This document shows positions 1 through 7,481 of a stretch of 64,000 nucleotides of DNA, one piece after another. Under the pieces are notes generated by a model. It was not told the origin of the DNA. It searched no databases and saw only the letters and a list, made by a program, of their open reading frames with translations. A program made the position numbers and the translations under genes. The DNA comes from Ramlibacter pinisoli (GTDB lineage: Bacteria > Pseudomonadota > Gammaproteobacteria > Burkholderiales > Burkholderiaceae_C), in contig NZ_WSEL01000009.1 in assembly GCF_009758015.1 (NCBI RefSeq), positions 930,001 through 994,000 of the forward strand. Reading direction: 5' to 3'. How positions within the stretch are numbered: position 1 is the stretch's first letter; each line of letters begins with the position of its first letter.

Positions 1-304
1 CGTCCTCCGATGCGATGTCCGGTCGCGGCGCGCCGGCCCGGACGGCCACGGCCACGCCGGAGCGCACCAGGTCGACCCGGCTGCCGGCCAGCACGTGGTT
101 GCCGGCGGCCAGCTTGTCGATCGCGTCGGAAGCGAGGAACACGAGGTCGAAGGCCTCGCCGGCGGCGACGCGCCGGGCGGCGTCGACCCCGCCGACCGAT
201 TCGATGTCCACCGCGCCGCCGCCCTGCCCCTGCCAGGCCGCGACGAGGTCGGCGAGCACCTGCCGCGTGGCCATGGACGAGATACCGCGCAGTGCAGAAG
301 TCAT
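1..304 (-). CDS. ModA-like substrate-binding protein, 5' part only
   Basis: The reading frame starts at the ATG at 304 and runs off the left edge, so only about 101 N-terminal residues are visible. The peptide begins MTSALRGISSMATRQVLADL and continues with a pattern typical of ModA-like (molybdate-type) extracellular binding proteins: 'VGGVDAARRV' followed by 'FDLVFLASDAIDKL' and 'VAVAVRAGAP'. No signal peptide precedes the domain, so a cytoplasmic or sensor-type ligand-binding role is possible. It is transcribed away from the LysR regulator at 407, with about 100 bp between the two starts, a layout typical of a LysR target. The ligand cannot be named from this part. Confidence 0.72.
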   Translation of the reverse strand, partial: MTSALRGISSMATRQVLADLVAAWQGQGGGAVDIESVGGVDAARRVAAGEAFDLVFLASDAIDKLAAGNHVLAGSRVDLVRSGVAVAVRAGAPRPDIASED

Positions 305-353
305 GGCGCGCATTCTGGTCGCCCGCGAGGGCGCCGCAAACCGCGCCTTCCCG

Positions 354-364
354 CTAGCAGCTAG
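354..364. promoter_or_regulatory. Short dyad in a divergent promoter region
   Basis: CTAG-CAG-CTAG, a perfect 4-bp dyad with a 3-nt spacer, lies between the divergent ModA-like and LysR genes. It could be part of a LysR operator, but it is short and does not show a T-N11-A box. Confidence 0.25.
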
Positions 365-394
365 AACAAACCGGAATATCTTGCCCGGCCACAC

Positions 395-400
395 TACACT
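395..400 (+). promoter_or_regulatory. -10-like hexamer, probable leaderless start of LysR gene
   Basis: TACACT ends 6 nt before the ATG at 407. There is no Shine-Dalgarno sequence. The spacing would put the transcription start at or next to the start codon. Confidence 0.4.
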
Positions 401-406
401 TCGCGC

Positions 407-1318
407 ATGGATCTGCGCCAGCTGGAGTACTTCGTTCGTGTTGCCGAGCTGGGCAGCTTCACCCGTGCCGCCGCCGAACTCGGCGTGGCCCAGCCGGCCC
501 TGAGCCGCCAGGTCCGCCTGCTGGAGGTCGAGCTGCGCCAGTCGCTGCTGGTGCGCAACGGCCGCGGTGCCGTGCCGACCGAGGCCGGCAAGGTGCTGCT
601 GGACCACGGGCGCGGCATCCTGCACCAGGTGCAGCGGGCACGCGAGGACCTGGGGCGGCTGCGCGGCGGCGTCTCGGGGCGGGTGGCGGTCGGGCTGCCG
701 AGCAGCGTGGCGCGCGTGCTCACCGTCCCCCTGACCCGCGCCTTCCGCGCGGCCATGCCGGATGCCAGGCTGTCGATCAGCGAGGGGCTGTCGAGCGGTC
801 TCGAGGCCGGCCTCGTCAGCGGCCGGCTCGACATCGCCGTGCTGTACAACGCGCAGCCCTCGCGCGAGGTCGATGCCACCCCGCTGCTGGACGAGGACCT
901 GCTGCTGGTGCGCGCCCGGCCGCCCGGGCTGCAAGAGGATCCGCCGCCCGGCCCGGTCGACCTGCGCGAGGTGGCCACCCTGCCCCTGGTGATCCCGACC
1001 CGGCCGAACGCCATCCGCATGCACGTGGAATCGGCGCTGGCCGCGGTGGGCGCGCGGCCCAACGTGGCGCTGGAGATCGACGGCGTACCGGCCATCCTCG
1101 ACCTCGTGCGCGACGGCGCCGGCTGCGCCATCCTGTCGCGCAACGCGTTGCTGCACTCGCCGCGGCCGTCGGCCTTCACGGCCCAGCCGATCGGCGATCC
1201 GCCGCTGCGCATCCGGCTGTCGCTGGCCACCAGCCTGCAGCGGCCGGCAACGCCGGTGCAGGAGGCGACGCTGGCGCTGATCCGCGCCACGGCACCGGAG
1301 GTGGTGCCGCACGCCTGA
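407..1318 (+). CDS. LysR-family transcriptional regulator
   Basis: This 303-residue protein has the usual LysR length. Residues 1-60 form the winged helix-turn-helix (MDLRQLEYFVRVAELGSFTR, then 'AAAELGVAQPALSRQVRLLE'), and residues from about 90 form the effector-binding domain. The 'QLEYFVRVAELGSF' start resembles the Nac/CynR/Cbl branch, but the effector is unknown. It is divergent from the ModA-like gene, which is its most likely target. No Shine-Dalgarno is seen; a -10-like TACACT sits 6 nt before the start. Confidence 0.93.
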   Translation: MDLRQLEYFVRVAELGSFTRAAAELGVAQPALSRQVRLLEVELRQSLLVRNGRGAVPTEAGKVLLDHGRGILHQVQRAREDLGRLRGGVSGRVAVGLPSSVARVLTVPLTRAFRAAMPDARLSISEGLSSGLEAGLVSGRLDIAVLYNAQPSREVDATPLLDEDLLLVRARPPGLQEDPPPGPVDLREVATLPLVIPTRPNAIRMHVESALAAVGARPNVALEIDGVPAILDLVRDGAGCAILSRNALLHSPRPSAFTAQPIGDPPLRIRLSLATSLQRPATPVQEATLALIRATAPEVVPHA

Positions 1319-1329
1319 GCGGCAGGCCG

Positions 1330-1875
1330 CTAGAGCGACAGCAGGCGCTGGAAGAACGAGCGGTAGCTGCGCAGCGCCATCCGCATGTGTTCGGTGCTGT
1401 TGGCGTCGTTGCCCTGCCCCAGTCCGCGTTCCAGCGCGGAGCGCTGTTCGGCGAAGCTGCCGGCCAGGTGCTTCATCACCTGCGCCACCAGTTCGTCGGC
1501 CTGCTGCACGGCCCGCCGCGGGTCGTCGACGAAGCCGATCTGCAGGGCGTCCCAGCGGCCGCGGAAGTCCTGCGCCACCTGGGGCGGGAACAACGCTGCC
1601 AGCTCCTCGTGCAGGCCCTCGGCCGGCCGGCCGGCGTCCCGGTCCATGCCGCCGTCGGCCTCCAGCCCGGGCCGCTGCTGCTGCGGGGGACGCATCTCGG
1701 CCCTGGGCTCGGCCATGCCGCCGTGCATGCGGTCATCGCGCTGCGGCCTTTCCTCCATCACCGGTGCGCCCAGCGGCACGCCATCCGGCCCCCGGTGCTG
1801 CATCTCGCGGTGTTCCGTGCCGGCCACGAGGTCGGCGGTGCTCAGGCGTTCATGGTCAAGGTCTTCGCGGCTCAT
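1330..1875 (-). CDS. Hypothetical protein, soluble paralogue of its upstream neighbour
   Basis: This 181-residue protein belongs to no family I can name. The N-terminal half is polar and low in complexity (M, Q, R, P, E rich). The C-terminal half ('FRGRWDALQIGFVDDPRRAV', then 'QQADELVAQVMKHL') is clearly similar to the C-terminal half of the next gene upstream ('WRTLQARFVDNPQGSLAEAD'), so the two are paralogues. Its ATG overlaps the stop codon of that gene (ATGA, 1872-1875), which indicates translational coupling. It has no membrane segment. A role with the membrane-anchored partner, possibly in stress, is inference. Confidence 0.7.
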   Translation of the reverse strand: MSREDLDHERLSTADLVAGTEHREMQHRGPDGVPLGAPVMEERPQRDDRMHGGMAEPRAEMRPPQQQRPGLEADGGMDRDAGRPAEGLHEELAALFPPQVAQDFRGRWDALQIGFVDDPRRAVQQADELVAQVMKHLAGSFAEQRSALERGLGQGNDANSTEHMRMALRSYRSFFQRLLSL

Positions 1876-2471
1876 GATTGGGTCTCCATGGCATGGTGGT
1901 CGTGCGGGTTGCGGTGGCGGGGCTCGTCCCTCGGCGGCTCGACCTGCAGCAGCTCGGCGAACAGCTCCCGGTAATGGATGACGGCCTGGCGCATGCCTTC
2001 GGTGTCGACAGCGCCACGCCGGTCGAGCTCGGAGATGTCGTGCGCGGCGCGGTAATGCTCGACCACGCCGGCGTGGTGCACCGAGATGTCGGCGGCGCGC
2101 CGCTCGAAGTCGCCCATGGGGTAGCCGCGCCGCTCCATCACCTCGCGCACCAGCCGGTCGGCCTCAGCCAGCGAGCCCTGGGGGTTGTCGACGAAGCGCG
2201 CCTGCAGGGTGCGCCATTGCTGGCCGAAGCGCTGCGCGTCGGCCGGGGACAGCGGCACGATGTCCAGCTTCTCGACCCGCTTCTGCCGCGCCTTCAGTTC
2301 GGCCTCGGCCTTGTCGCGATCGCCCATCTCATCGACGGCGCGCTGGTATTCGGGCCCGAACCGGCGTTCGAGCCGGTCGGAATCGCGGCGGCGGCTATAG
2401 AGCCAGACGAGGATCGCGGCGATCGCCAGGATGACGATGACGGCGATCACGAGGTTGGTGTCCATGGTCAT
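1872..2471 (-). CDS. Membrane-anchored hypothetical protein, paired with downstream gene
   Basis: From the ATG at 2471 this is a 199-residue protein. That start is chosen because GGGAGAG lies just upstream; an in-frame TTG at 2498 would add nine residues. One N-terminal transmembrane helix (about residues 5-25, 'NLVIAVIVILAIAAILVWLY') is followed by a basic 'SRRRDSDRLERRF' stretch, giving a cytoplasmic C-terminal domain. Residues from about 85 hold the 'WRTLQARFVDNP...AEADRLVREVM' domain shared with the downstream gene. Function unknown; a TGTAGGAC-like motif lies about 100 bp upstream, as for several stress-type genes in this window. Confidence 0.78.
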   Translation of the reverse strand: MTMDTNLVIAVIVILAIAAILVWLYSRRRDSDRLERRFGPEYQRAVDEMGDRDKAEAELKARQKRVEKLDIVPLSPADAQRFGQQWRTLQARFVDNPQGSLAEADRLVREVMERRGYPMGDFERRAADISVHHAGVVEHYRAAHDISELDRRGAVDTEGMRQAVIHYRELFAELLQVEPPRDEPRHRNPHDHHAMETQS

Positions 2472-2567
2472 GGGACTCTCCCGTTTGCCAAAATCCAAAC
2501 CTACCAGTGCGGCCCGGGGCTCCTATAGGCGCTCGCCGCCTGCGACGGGGCCAGCGGCTGATGCGCA

Positions 2568-2575
2568 AGTAGGAC
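2568..2575 (-). promoter_or_regulatory. TGTAGGAC-like motif upstream of membrane-anchored gene
   Basis: AGTAGGAC on the + strand (GTCCTACT in the direction of the gene). The same 8-mer or a close variant occurs upstream of prkA, a DUF4142 gene, the Gly/Tyr/Gln-rich gene and the DUF883-like gene. Confidence 0.35.
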
Positions 2576-2645
2576 GGGGTGGGTCGGCAGCAGGAACCGC
2601 TGCACCGATGGCAGCGCCAGCCTGGAGTTCACGACGACGCCCAGC

Positions 2646-2651
2646 TAGACT
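2646..2651 (+). promoter_or_regulatory. -10-like hexamer before Bug receptor gene
   Basis: TAGACT ends 9 nt before the ATG at 2661, and there is no Shine-Dalgarno sequence. It fits the leaderless pattern seen at several other genes, though the gap is slightly long. Confidence 0.25.
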
Positions 2652-2660
2652 GCGCGGCCG

Positions 2661-3665
2661 ATGACCTTCTCCACCCTGCCCCTCACCACCCCGCTGTCCC
2701 GCCGCTCGCTCGGCCTGCTCGCCCTGGCCGCCGCCGGCGGAACCGCGCGGGCGCAGGCATACCCGGCCAAGCCGATCCGGCTGATCGTGCCGTTCACGCC
2801 GGGCGGCTCGTCCGACATCCTGGCGCGGGCCGTCGGCCAGGAACTCACGAAGTCCATGGGCCAGCCGGTGGTGATCGACAACGTGCCCGGTGCCGGCGGC
2901 TCGATCGGCGCCGAACGCGGCGCCAAGGCGCCGGCCGACGGCTACACGCTGCTCATGGGCCACATCGGCACGCTGGCGGTGAACCCGTCGCTCTATCCGA
3001 AGCTGGCCTACGACCCGGTGAAGGACTTCGCCCCGGTGGCCTGGGTGGCCCGCGTGCCCAACGTGCTGGTGGTGCATCCGTCGGTGCAGGCCAACACCCT
3101 GGCCGACTTCGTGGCGCTGGCCCGCGCGCAGCCTGGCCGCATCGCCTACGGCTCGGGCGGCAACGGCAGCGCGGCGCACACTACGATGGAATACCTGAAG
3201 CTGGTGACGAAGGCGTCGCTGCTGCACATCCCCTACCGCGGCACCGCGCCCTCGGTCACCGACCTGCTGGCCGGCCAGGTGCAGGCGCTGTTCACCGGCG
3301 CGCCGGCGCTGCTGCCCCACATCAAGGCCGGCCGCATGCGCGCCCTGGCCGTGTCCAGCCCGCGGCGCATCCGCTCGCTGCCCGAGGTGCCCACGGTGGC
3401 CGAGAGCGGCGTGCCCGGCACCAAGGGGTTCGAGGCCGACCAGTGGTACGGCATCGTGGCCCCGGCCGGCACGCCGCCGGACATCGTGCGCACGCTGAAC
3501 GAGCAGGTGAACAAGGCGCTGGCCCTGCCGGACGTGGCGGCGCGCCTGGCCGGCGAGGGCGCCGAGCCAACGCCCACCACCCCGCAGGCCTTCGGCGCGC
3601 TGATCGCGGCGGAGCTCCAGCGCTGGGCGCCCGTCATCAAGGCCGGCGGCATCAAGCCCGAGTGA
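2661..3665 (+). CDS. Bug-family (TctC) periplasmic solute receptor
   Basis: This 334-residue protein has the normal Bug length. Residues 1-33 are a twin-arginine-like signal ('LSRRSLGLLALAAAGGTARA'). The mature protein opens with 'YPAKPIRLIVPFTPGGSSDI', followed by 'VIDNVPGAGGSIGAE' and 'ADGYTLLMG', all hallmark Bug motifs. The family binds carboxylates and similar small solutes in the periplasm, sometimes for tripartite tricarboxylate transporters, but no membrane components lie nearby. An MBL-fold hydrolase gene follows 32 bp downstream and is probably co-transcribed. Confidence 0.93.
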   Translation: MTFSTLPLTTPLSRRSLGLLALAAAGGTARAQAYPAKPIRLIVPFTPGGSSDILARAVGQELTKSMGQPVVIDNVPGAGGSIGAERGAKAPADGYTLLMGHIGTLAVNPSLYPKLAYDPVKDFAPVAWVARVPNVLVVHPSVQANTLADFVALARAQPGRIAYGSGGNGSAAHTTMEYLKLVTKASLLHIPYRGTAPSVTDLLAGQVQALFTGAPALLPHIKAGRMRALAVSSPRRIRSLPEVPTVAESGVPGTKGFEADQWYGIVAPAGTPPDIVRTLNEQVNKALALPDVAARLAGEGAEPTPTTPQAFGALIAAELQRWAPVIKAGGIKPE

Positions 3666-3697
3666 CCCGAAGCATTCGACACGACGAGGAGAAGACG

Positions 3698-4522
3698 ATG
3701 GACAAGCTGTGGCGGCGCTGCGCCGCGTTCGTGCTGGTCGCGGCGGGCCTGCTGCCGGGCGCGCAGGCCCAGGGCGACGGCAAGACCGAGGTGCTGTGGC
3801 TGGGCCAGTCGGCCTTCCGGATCACCACGCCGGGCGGCAAGGTGATCGTCACCGATCCCTGGCTCAAACCCAATCCGCTGACCCCGCCCGAGTACAAGAA
3901 CCTCGAGGCCCTGGGCAAGGTCGACGTGCTGCTGGTCACTCACGGCCACGGCGACCACTTCGCCGATGCGCCCGAGATCGCGAAGCTGAACAACGTGCCG
4001 ATGTACGCGCCGGGCGACATGAACCAGGCGGTGGGCCTGCTGGGCATCCTGCCGGCCAACCTGGTGCCGCGCTTCAACAAGAGCGGCACGGTCACGCCCG
4101 TGCCCGGCATCAAGGTGACCATGGTGCGGGCCGAGCACTCTTCGATCCTGGTGCACAGGAACGCCGCGACGGGCAAGGACGAGGCGCACTACGCCGGCGA
4201 GCCGGTGGGCTTCATCATCGAGCTGGAGAACGGCTTCCGGATCTGGCACATGGGCGATACGGGCCTGTTCAGCGACATGAAGTTCATCGCCGAGTACTAC
4301 AAGCCCGACCTGGTGCTGATGCCCATCGGCGGCCACTTCACCATGGACCCCAGGGACGCGGCCTACGCCACGCGCGAGTGGATCAAGGCCAAGGCGGTGA
4401 TCCCGATGCACTACGGCGCCAATCCCCTCGGCAAGGGCACGCCGGCCGAGTTCAGCCAGGCGCTGGGCAGCACGTCGACCAGGGTGTTACCGCTCAAGCC
4501 TGGGGAGAAGGTGATTTTCTAG
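3698..4522 (+). CDS. Exported MBL-fold metal-dependent hydrolase
   Basis: The ATG at 3698 gives a 274-residue protein with a clean Sec signal peptide (about residues 1-24, cleavage near 'AQAQG') and GACGAGGAG just upstream as ribosome site. The frame is open far upstream, but that part overlaps the Bug gene and is not real. The metal-binding signature HGHGDH is at residues 82-87, with later metal ligands in 'HMGDTG', 'GGHFTMDP' and 'IPMHYG'. The fold is of the UlaG/YtkL-like 'metal-dependent hydrolase' type, here exported to the periplasm. Its position 32 bp after a Bug receptor suggests it processes the same compound; the substrate is unknown. Confidence 0.9.
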   Translation: MDKLWRRCAAFVLVAAGLLPGAQAQGDGKTEVLWLGQSAFRITTPGGKVIVTDPWLKPNPLTPPEYKNLEALGKVDVLLVTHGHGDHFADAPEIAKLNNVPMYAPGDMNQAVGLLGILPANLVPRFNKSGTVTPVPGIKVTMVRAEHSSILVHRNAATGKDEAHYAGEPVGFIIELENGFRIWHMGDTGLFSDMKFIAEYYKPDLVLMPIGGHFTMDPRDAAYATREWIKAKAVIPMHYGANPLGKGTPAEFSQALGSTSTRVLPLKPGEKVIF

Positions 4523-4570
4523 CGGGGCTCGGCTGCGCCTCGCTAGCGGATCGCTGTCCCGGGCAGGGAA

Positions 4571-4990
4571 CCTGAAGTCCCCAGGCAGGGCACCCCCTCA
4601 CCCCAACCCTCTCCCCCGGGGGGGAGAGGGGGCGGAGCTTGAAGGTGCCATGGCCGATCCCGGTTGCGTGCGACATGCATGCGGCCTGCGCAGCAGGAGG
4701 CGTGCTTCTTCAGGTCTTGGGGAAGGCAGCACCTCTTTGGTTTCGTCATTGCGGGCTTGACCCGCAACCCATCTCCCGCGCGAGGCCTGGGCGCGCCCGC
4801 GTTCGGGAGATGGATGCCGGGTCGAGCCCGGCATGACGTCCTCGGTCGGAAGCCATGACCTTCACGCCCGACGAGGAGTTACCCCCATGGCGGCCTCGGC
4901 CGCCAGCACGGCCCCGCCAGGCAGCGCGGCCACGGCACCGTCAAGCCCTGCCCCCTCTCCCCCGGGCGGAGAGGGGGCAGGGGCAGCGTG
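4571..4990. repeat. Composite palindromic repeat, copy 1
   Basis: Modules in order: a C/G-rich hairpin (CCCTCTCCCC at 4607-4616 pairing with GGGGAGAGGG at 4621-4630); a short conserved segment (GTTGCGTGCGACATGCATGC, then GGCCTGCGCAG); a hairpin TTGCGGG/CCCGCAA (4749-4767); a hairpin ATGCCGGG/CCCGGCAT (4814-4834); a segment with 'GCGGCCTCGGCCGCCAGCAC'; and a second C/G-rich hairpin in opposite orientation near 4950-4985. The same modules occur in the same order at 10490-10985. The TTGCGGG and CCCGGCA hairpins resemble known REP/BIME-type palindromes; no REP-associated transposase is in the window. Confidence 0.8.
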
Positions 4991-5022
4991 CGTGCCACGC
5001 GCACGAAACGGACAGTCGCTGC

Positions 5023-5028
5023 TACGCT
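5023..5028 (+). promoter_or_regulatory. -10-like hexamer, probable leaderless start of aldo/keto reductase
   Basis: TACGCT ends 6 nt before the ATG at 5035; no Shine-Dalgarno sequence is present. Confidence 0.35.
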
Positions 5029-5034
5029 GCCCGC

Positions 5035-5934
5035 ATGGAACGCCGCACCGTCCTGCGCCTGCTGGGCTGCGCCGCCGCGGTCGGGCTGGCGCCGGGCGTG
5101 CAGGCCGCAGCGCCGCTCACCCGCCCCATCCCGTCCTCCGGCGAGCCGCTGCCGCTGGTGGGCCTGGGCACCTGGATCACCTTCAACGTCGGCAACGACC
5201 GGCGCGGGCGGCAGGAGTCCACCGAGGTCCTGCGCGCCTTCTTCGACGCCGGCGGGCGCCTGGTCGATTCGTCGCCGATGTACGGCTCGTCGCAGGGCGT
5301 CGTCGGCGAGGGGCTGGACAGGCTGGGACGGCCCGGCCAGCTGTTCTCGGCCGACAAGGTCTGGACCTCCGCCGACGGCGCGGCCCAGGCCGAGGCCTCG
5401 CGGCGCCTGTGGGGCGTGCCGCGCTTCGACCTGCTGCAGGTGCACAACCTGCTGGCCTGGGAGAAGCAGCTGCCGCTGCTGTTCGCGATGAAAGAGGCCG
5501 GGCGCGTGCGGCACGTCGGCATCACCACCTCCGAAGGCCGGCGGCACCGTGAGTTCGAGCAGCTGATGCGCCGGCATCCGCTGGACACCGTGCAGTTCAC
5601 CTACAACCCGGTCGACCGCGAGGCCGAGGAGCGCCTGCTGCCGCTGGCCCGCGAGCGCGGCACGGGGGTGCTGGCCAACCGGCCGTTCCGCGAAGGCGAG
5701 CTCACGCAGGCCCTGCGCGGCAAGCCCCTGCCGGGATGGGCGGCGGAGATCGGCTGCACGAGCTGGGCCCAGGCCGTGCTCAAGTTCATCGTCAGCCATC
5801 CGGCCGTGACCTGCGCCATCCCCGCCACCACCAGCGTGGCGCACGTGCGCGAGAACCTGGCCGCCGCTGCCGGCCCCATGCCCGACGAAGCCCTGCGCCG
5901 CCGCATCGCCGCCGACGTGGCCCGACTCGCATGA
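5035..5934 (+). CDS. Exported aldo/keto reductase
   Basis: This 299-residue protein starts at the ATG at 5035; an upstream in-frame extension would lie inside the repeat and is rejected. The first ~26 residues (MERRTVLRLLGCAAAVGLAP) look like a twin-arginine signal, so the enzyme is probably folded with cofactor and exported. The AKR catalytic residues are visible: Asp and Tyr in 'LVDSSPMYGSS', Lys in 'SADKVW', His in 'LLQVHNLL'. The C-terminal 'AIPATTSVAHVRENLAA' is the usual AKR cofactor region. Substrate unknown. Its stop overlaps the start of the DUF6064 gene (ATGA), indicating an operon. Confidence 0.9.
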   Translation: MERRTVLRLLGCAAAVGLAPGVQAAAPLTRPIPSSGEPLPLVGLGTWITFNVGNDRRGRQESTEVLRAFFDAGGRLVDSSPMYGSSQGVVGEGLDRLGRPGQLFSADKVWTSADGAAQAEASRRLWGVPRFDLLQVHNLLAWEKQLPLLFAMKEAGRVRHVGITTSEGRRHREFEQLMRRHPLDTVQFTYNPVDREAEERLLPLARERGTGVLANRPFREGELTQALRGKPLPGWAAEIGCTSWAQAVLKFIVSHPAVTCAIPATTSVAHVRENLAAAAGPMPDEALRRRIAADVARLA

Positions 5935-6518
5935 CGGAGTGGTGGACCTACCGGCCGTCCGACTTCCTGATGTTCTCGGCCCGCAACTGGGCGCGCCTGC
6001 TGGAGGGCGCGCACCGGGACGCGTGGCCGTTGCAGCTGCTGCTGGCCGCCCTGGTGCTGGCCCTGCTGGCGGGCGCCTGGACGCGGCCCGCCGCCGCGAC
6101 GCGCGCGTGTCTGGCGCTGCTGGCACTGGGCTGGTGCGGCGTGGGCTGGAGCTTCCACTGGACCCGCTTCGCCGCCATCAACACCGCCGCCCCCTGGTTC
6201 GCGGCCGCCTGGGCGCTGGAAGCCGCGCTGCTGCTGGCCTGGGCCTGGCGCGGCCCGGCGGCGGCCGCTGAACCGGCCCTGCGCGCGGCCGGCCTGGCGG
6301 TCGCGCTGGCGGCCGTGGTGGCCTATCCGCTGCTGGCGCCGCTGACGGGGCGGCCGTGGTGGCAGGCGGAGCTGGCCGGCCTGACGCCCGACGCGACGGC
6401 GCTGTTCACGGCCGGCCTGCTGCTCGCCCTGCCCGTGCGCCAGCGCGCCTGGCTGCTGGTGCTGCCCGTGCTGTGGCTGGTGGTCGGCTGGACGACCGCC
6501 TGGCTGCTCTATGGGTGA
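5931..6518 (+). CDS. DUF6064-type integral membrane protein
   Basis: The ATG at 5931 overlaps the upstream stop codon. The 195-residue protein starts MTEWWTYRPSDFLMFSARNW, which matches the opening I associate with DUF6064 proteins, and has about six hydrophobic helices. The role of the family is unknown. Translational coupling to the exported aldo/keto reductase suggests a shared process at the membrane. The 3' end overlaps the convergent AEC transporter gene by 10 bp. Confidence 0.8.
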   Translation: MTEWWTYRPSDFLMFSARNWARLLEGAHRDAWPLQLLLAALVLALLAGAWTRPAAATRACLALLALGWCGVGWSFHWTRFAAINTAAPWFAAAWALEAALLLAWAWRGPAAAAEPALRAAGLAVALAAVVAYPLLAPLTGRPWWQAELAGLTPDATALFTAGLLLALPVRQRAWLLVLPVLWLVVGWTTAWLLYG

Positions 6519-7477
6519 GGCACCTGCTGCAGCAGCCAGACCAGGCTGCTGAGGGTGAAGAACGACAGCACCGTCGTGCCCAGCTGCGCGGCCGCCGCCA
6601 TGCTGTCATGGCCGTGCTTCTGCGCCAGGATGGGGTAGATGCCCAGCATGGGCACCGCGGCCATCAGGACCGCCGCGGTCTGCAGCTTGACGTCCATCGG
6701 CGGCAGCAGCACCACCATCAGCAGCACCGCCAGCGGGTGCATCAGCAGCTTGCCGGCGCCGATGATGCCCACGTCGTGCAGCATGCCGCGCGCGCGGATG
6801 CCGACCAGCGAGCCGCCGATGACCAGCAGCGAGATCGGCGCCGACGACGCGGCCAGCAGGTTGACGGCGCGCCCCAGCGGCTCGGGCAGCGACCATTCCA
6901 TGACGGAGAACAGCACGCCCAGCGCGATGCCGTGGATCATCGGGTTGCGCAGCAGCGCCAGCAGCGACTGGGCCAGCGCCGCGCGCAGGCGCTGGCCGCG
7001 CGTGCGGCCGTCGTCGGCGCCGGCGACGTCGCTCTCGGCCAGCGCCAGCACCAGCGGCAGCATGAGGAAGTTCTCGACCACCATGGCCAGCGCGATGCCC
7101 ACGCCGGCCGTCGGGGCGCCGAACACCTGGGCGACGACCGGAAAGCCGATGAAGCCGCTGTTCGAGCACGACATGCCCATGCCGGCGAAGGCCGATGCCG
7201 ACAGCGGCTTGCCCGCCACCCGGCGTGCCCAGTACATGCCCGCCGCCAGGGCCAGCAGCGAGCCGCCGCCGTAGGCGAGGACGAACACCGGCTCGACGAT
7301 CTCCGTCAGCCGGCGTTGCGACAGCGCGTTGAACAGCATGGGCGGCAGGCCCAGGTTGATCACGTACTTGCCGAAGGTGCGCATCTCGGTGCGCTGGAAC
7401 AGGCCGGTGCGCGTGGCCAGGAAACCGAGGGCGACCACCAGGTAGATCGGGCCGGTGATCGCGAGGACGGACAACAT
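6509..7477 (-). CDS. AEC-family (auxin efflux carrier-like) transporter
   Basis: The ATG at 7477 gives 322 residues opening 'MLSVLAITGPIYLVVALGFL', which fits the family N-terminus; a start at 7567 would run into the upstream gene and is rejected. About ten hydrophobic helices fall in two halves with a charged central loop ('LAESDVAGADDGRTRGQRLR'), as in the family. AEC proteins are secondary carriers for small organic acids. It lies 4 bp downstream of the dehydrogenase gene, so the two are probably co-transcribed. Confidence 0.9.
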   Translation of the reverse strand: MLSVLAITGPIYLVVALGFLATRTGLFQRTEMRTFGKYVINLGLPPMLFNALSQRRLTEIVEPVFVLAYGGGSLLALAAGMYWARRVAGKPLSASAFAGMGMSCSNSGFIGFPVVAQVFGAPTAGVGIALAMVVENFLMLPLVLALAESDVAGADDGRTRGQRLRAALAQSLLALLRNPMIHGIALGVLFSVMEWSLPEPLGRAVNLLAASSAPISLLVIGGSLVGIRARGMLHDVGIIGAGKLLMHPLAVLLMVVLLPPMDVKLQTAAVLMAAVPMLGIYPILAQKHGHDSMAAAAQLGTTVLSFFTLSSLVWLLQQVPHP

Positions 7478-7481
7478 GCCG

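Larger units (their letters stand above)
4523..5034. other. 512-bp non-coding region filled by repeats
   Basis: I see no gene here. The stretch is almost entirely a composite palindromic repeat (4571-4990), also present at 10490-10985 and in part at 42480-42816. Confidence 0.7.

Noticed and set aside
2579..3697. Long open frame upstream of, and continuous with, the MBL hydrolase
   Set aside because: It overlaps the Bug receptor gene in another frame, has an R/G/A-rich shadow composition, and the ribosome site and signal peptide start at 3698.
4833..5034. N-terminal extension of the aldo/keto reductase from an ATG at 4855
   Set aside because: The extension lies in the composite repeat and would hide the twin-arginine signal that begins at 5035.
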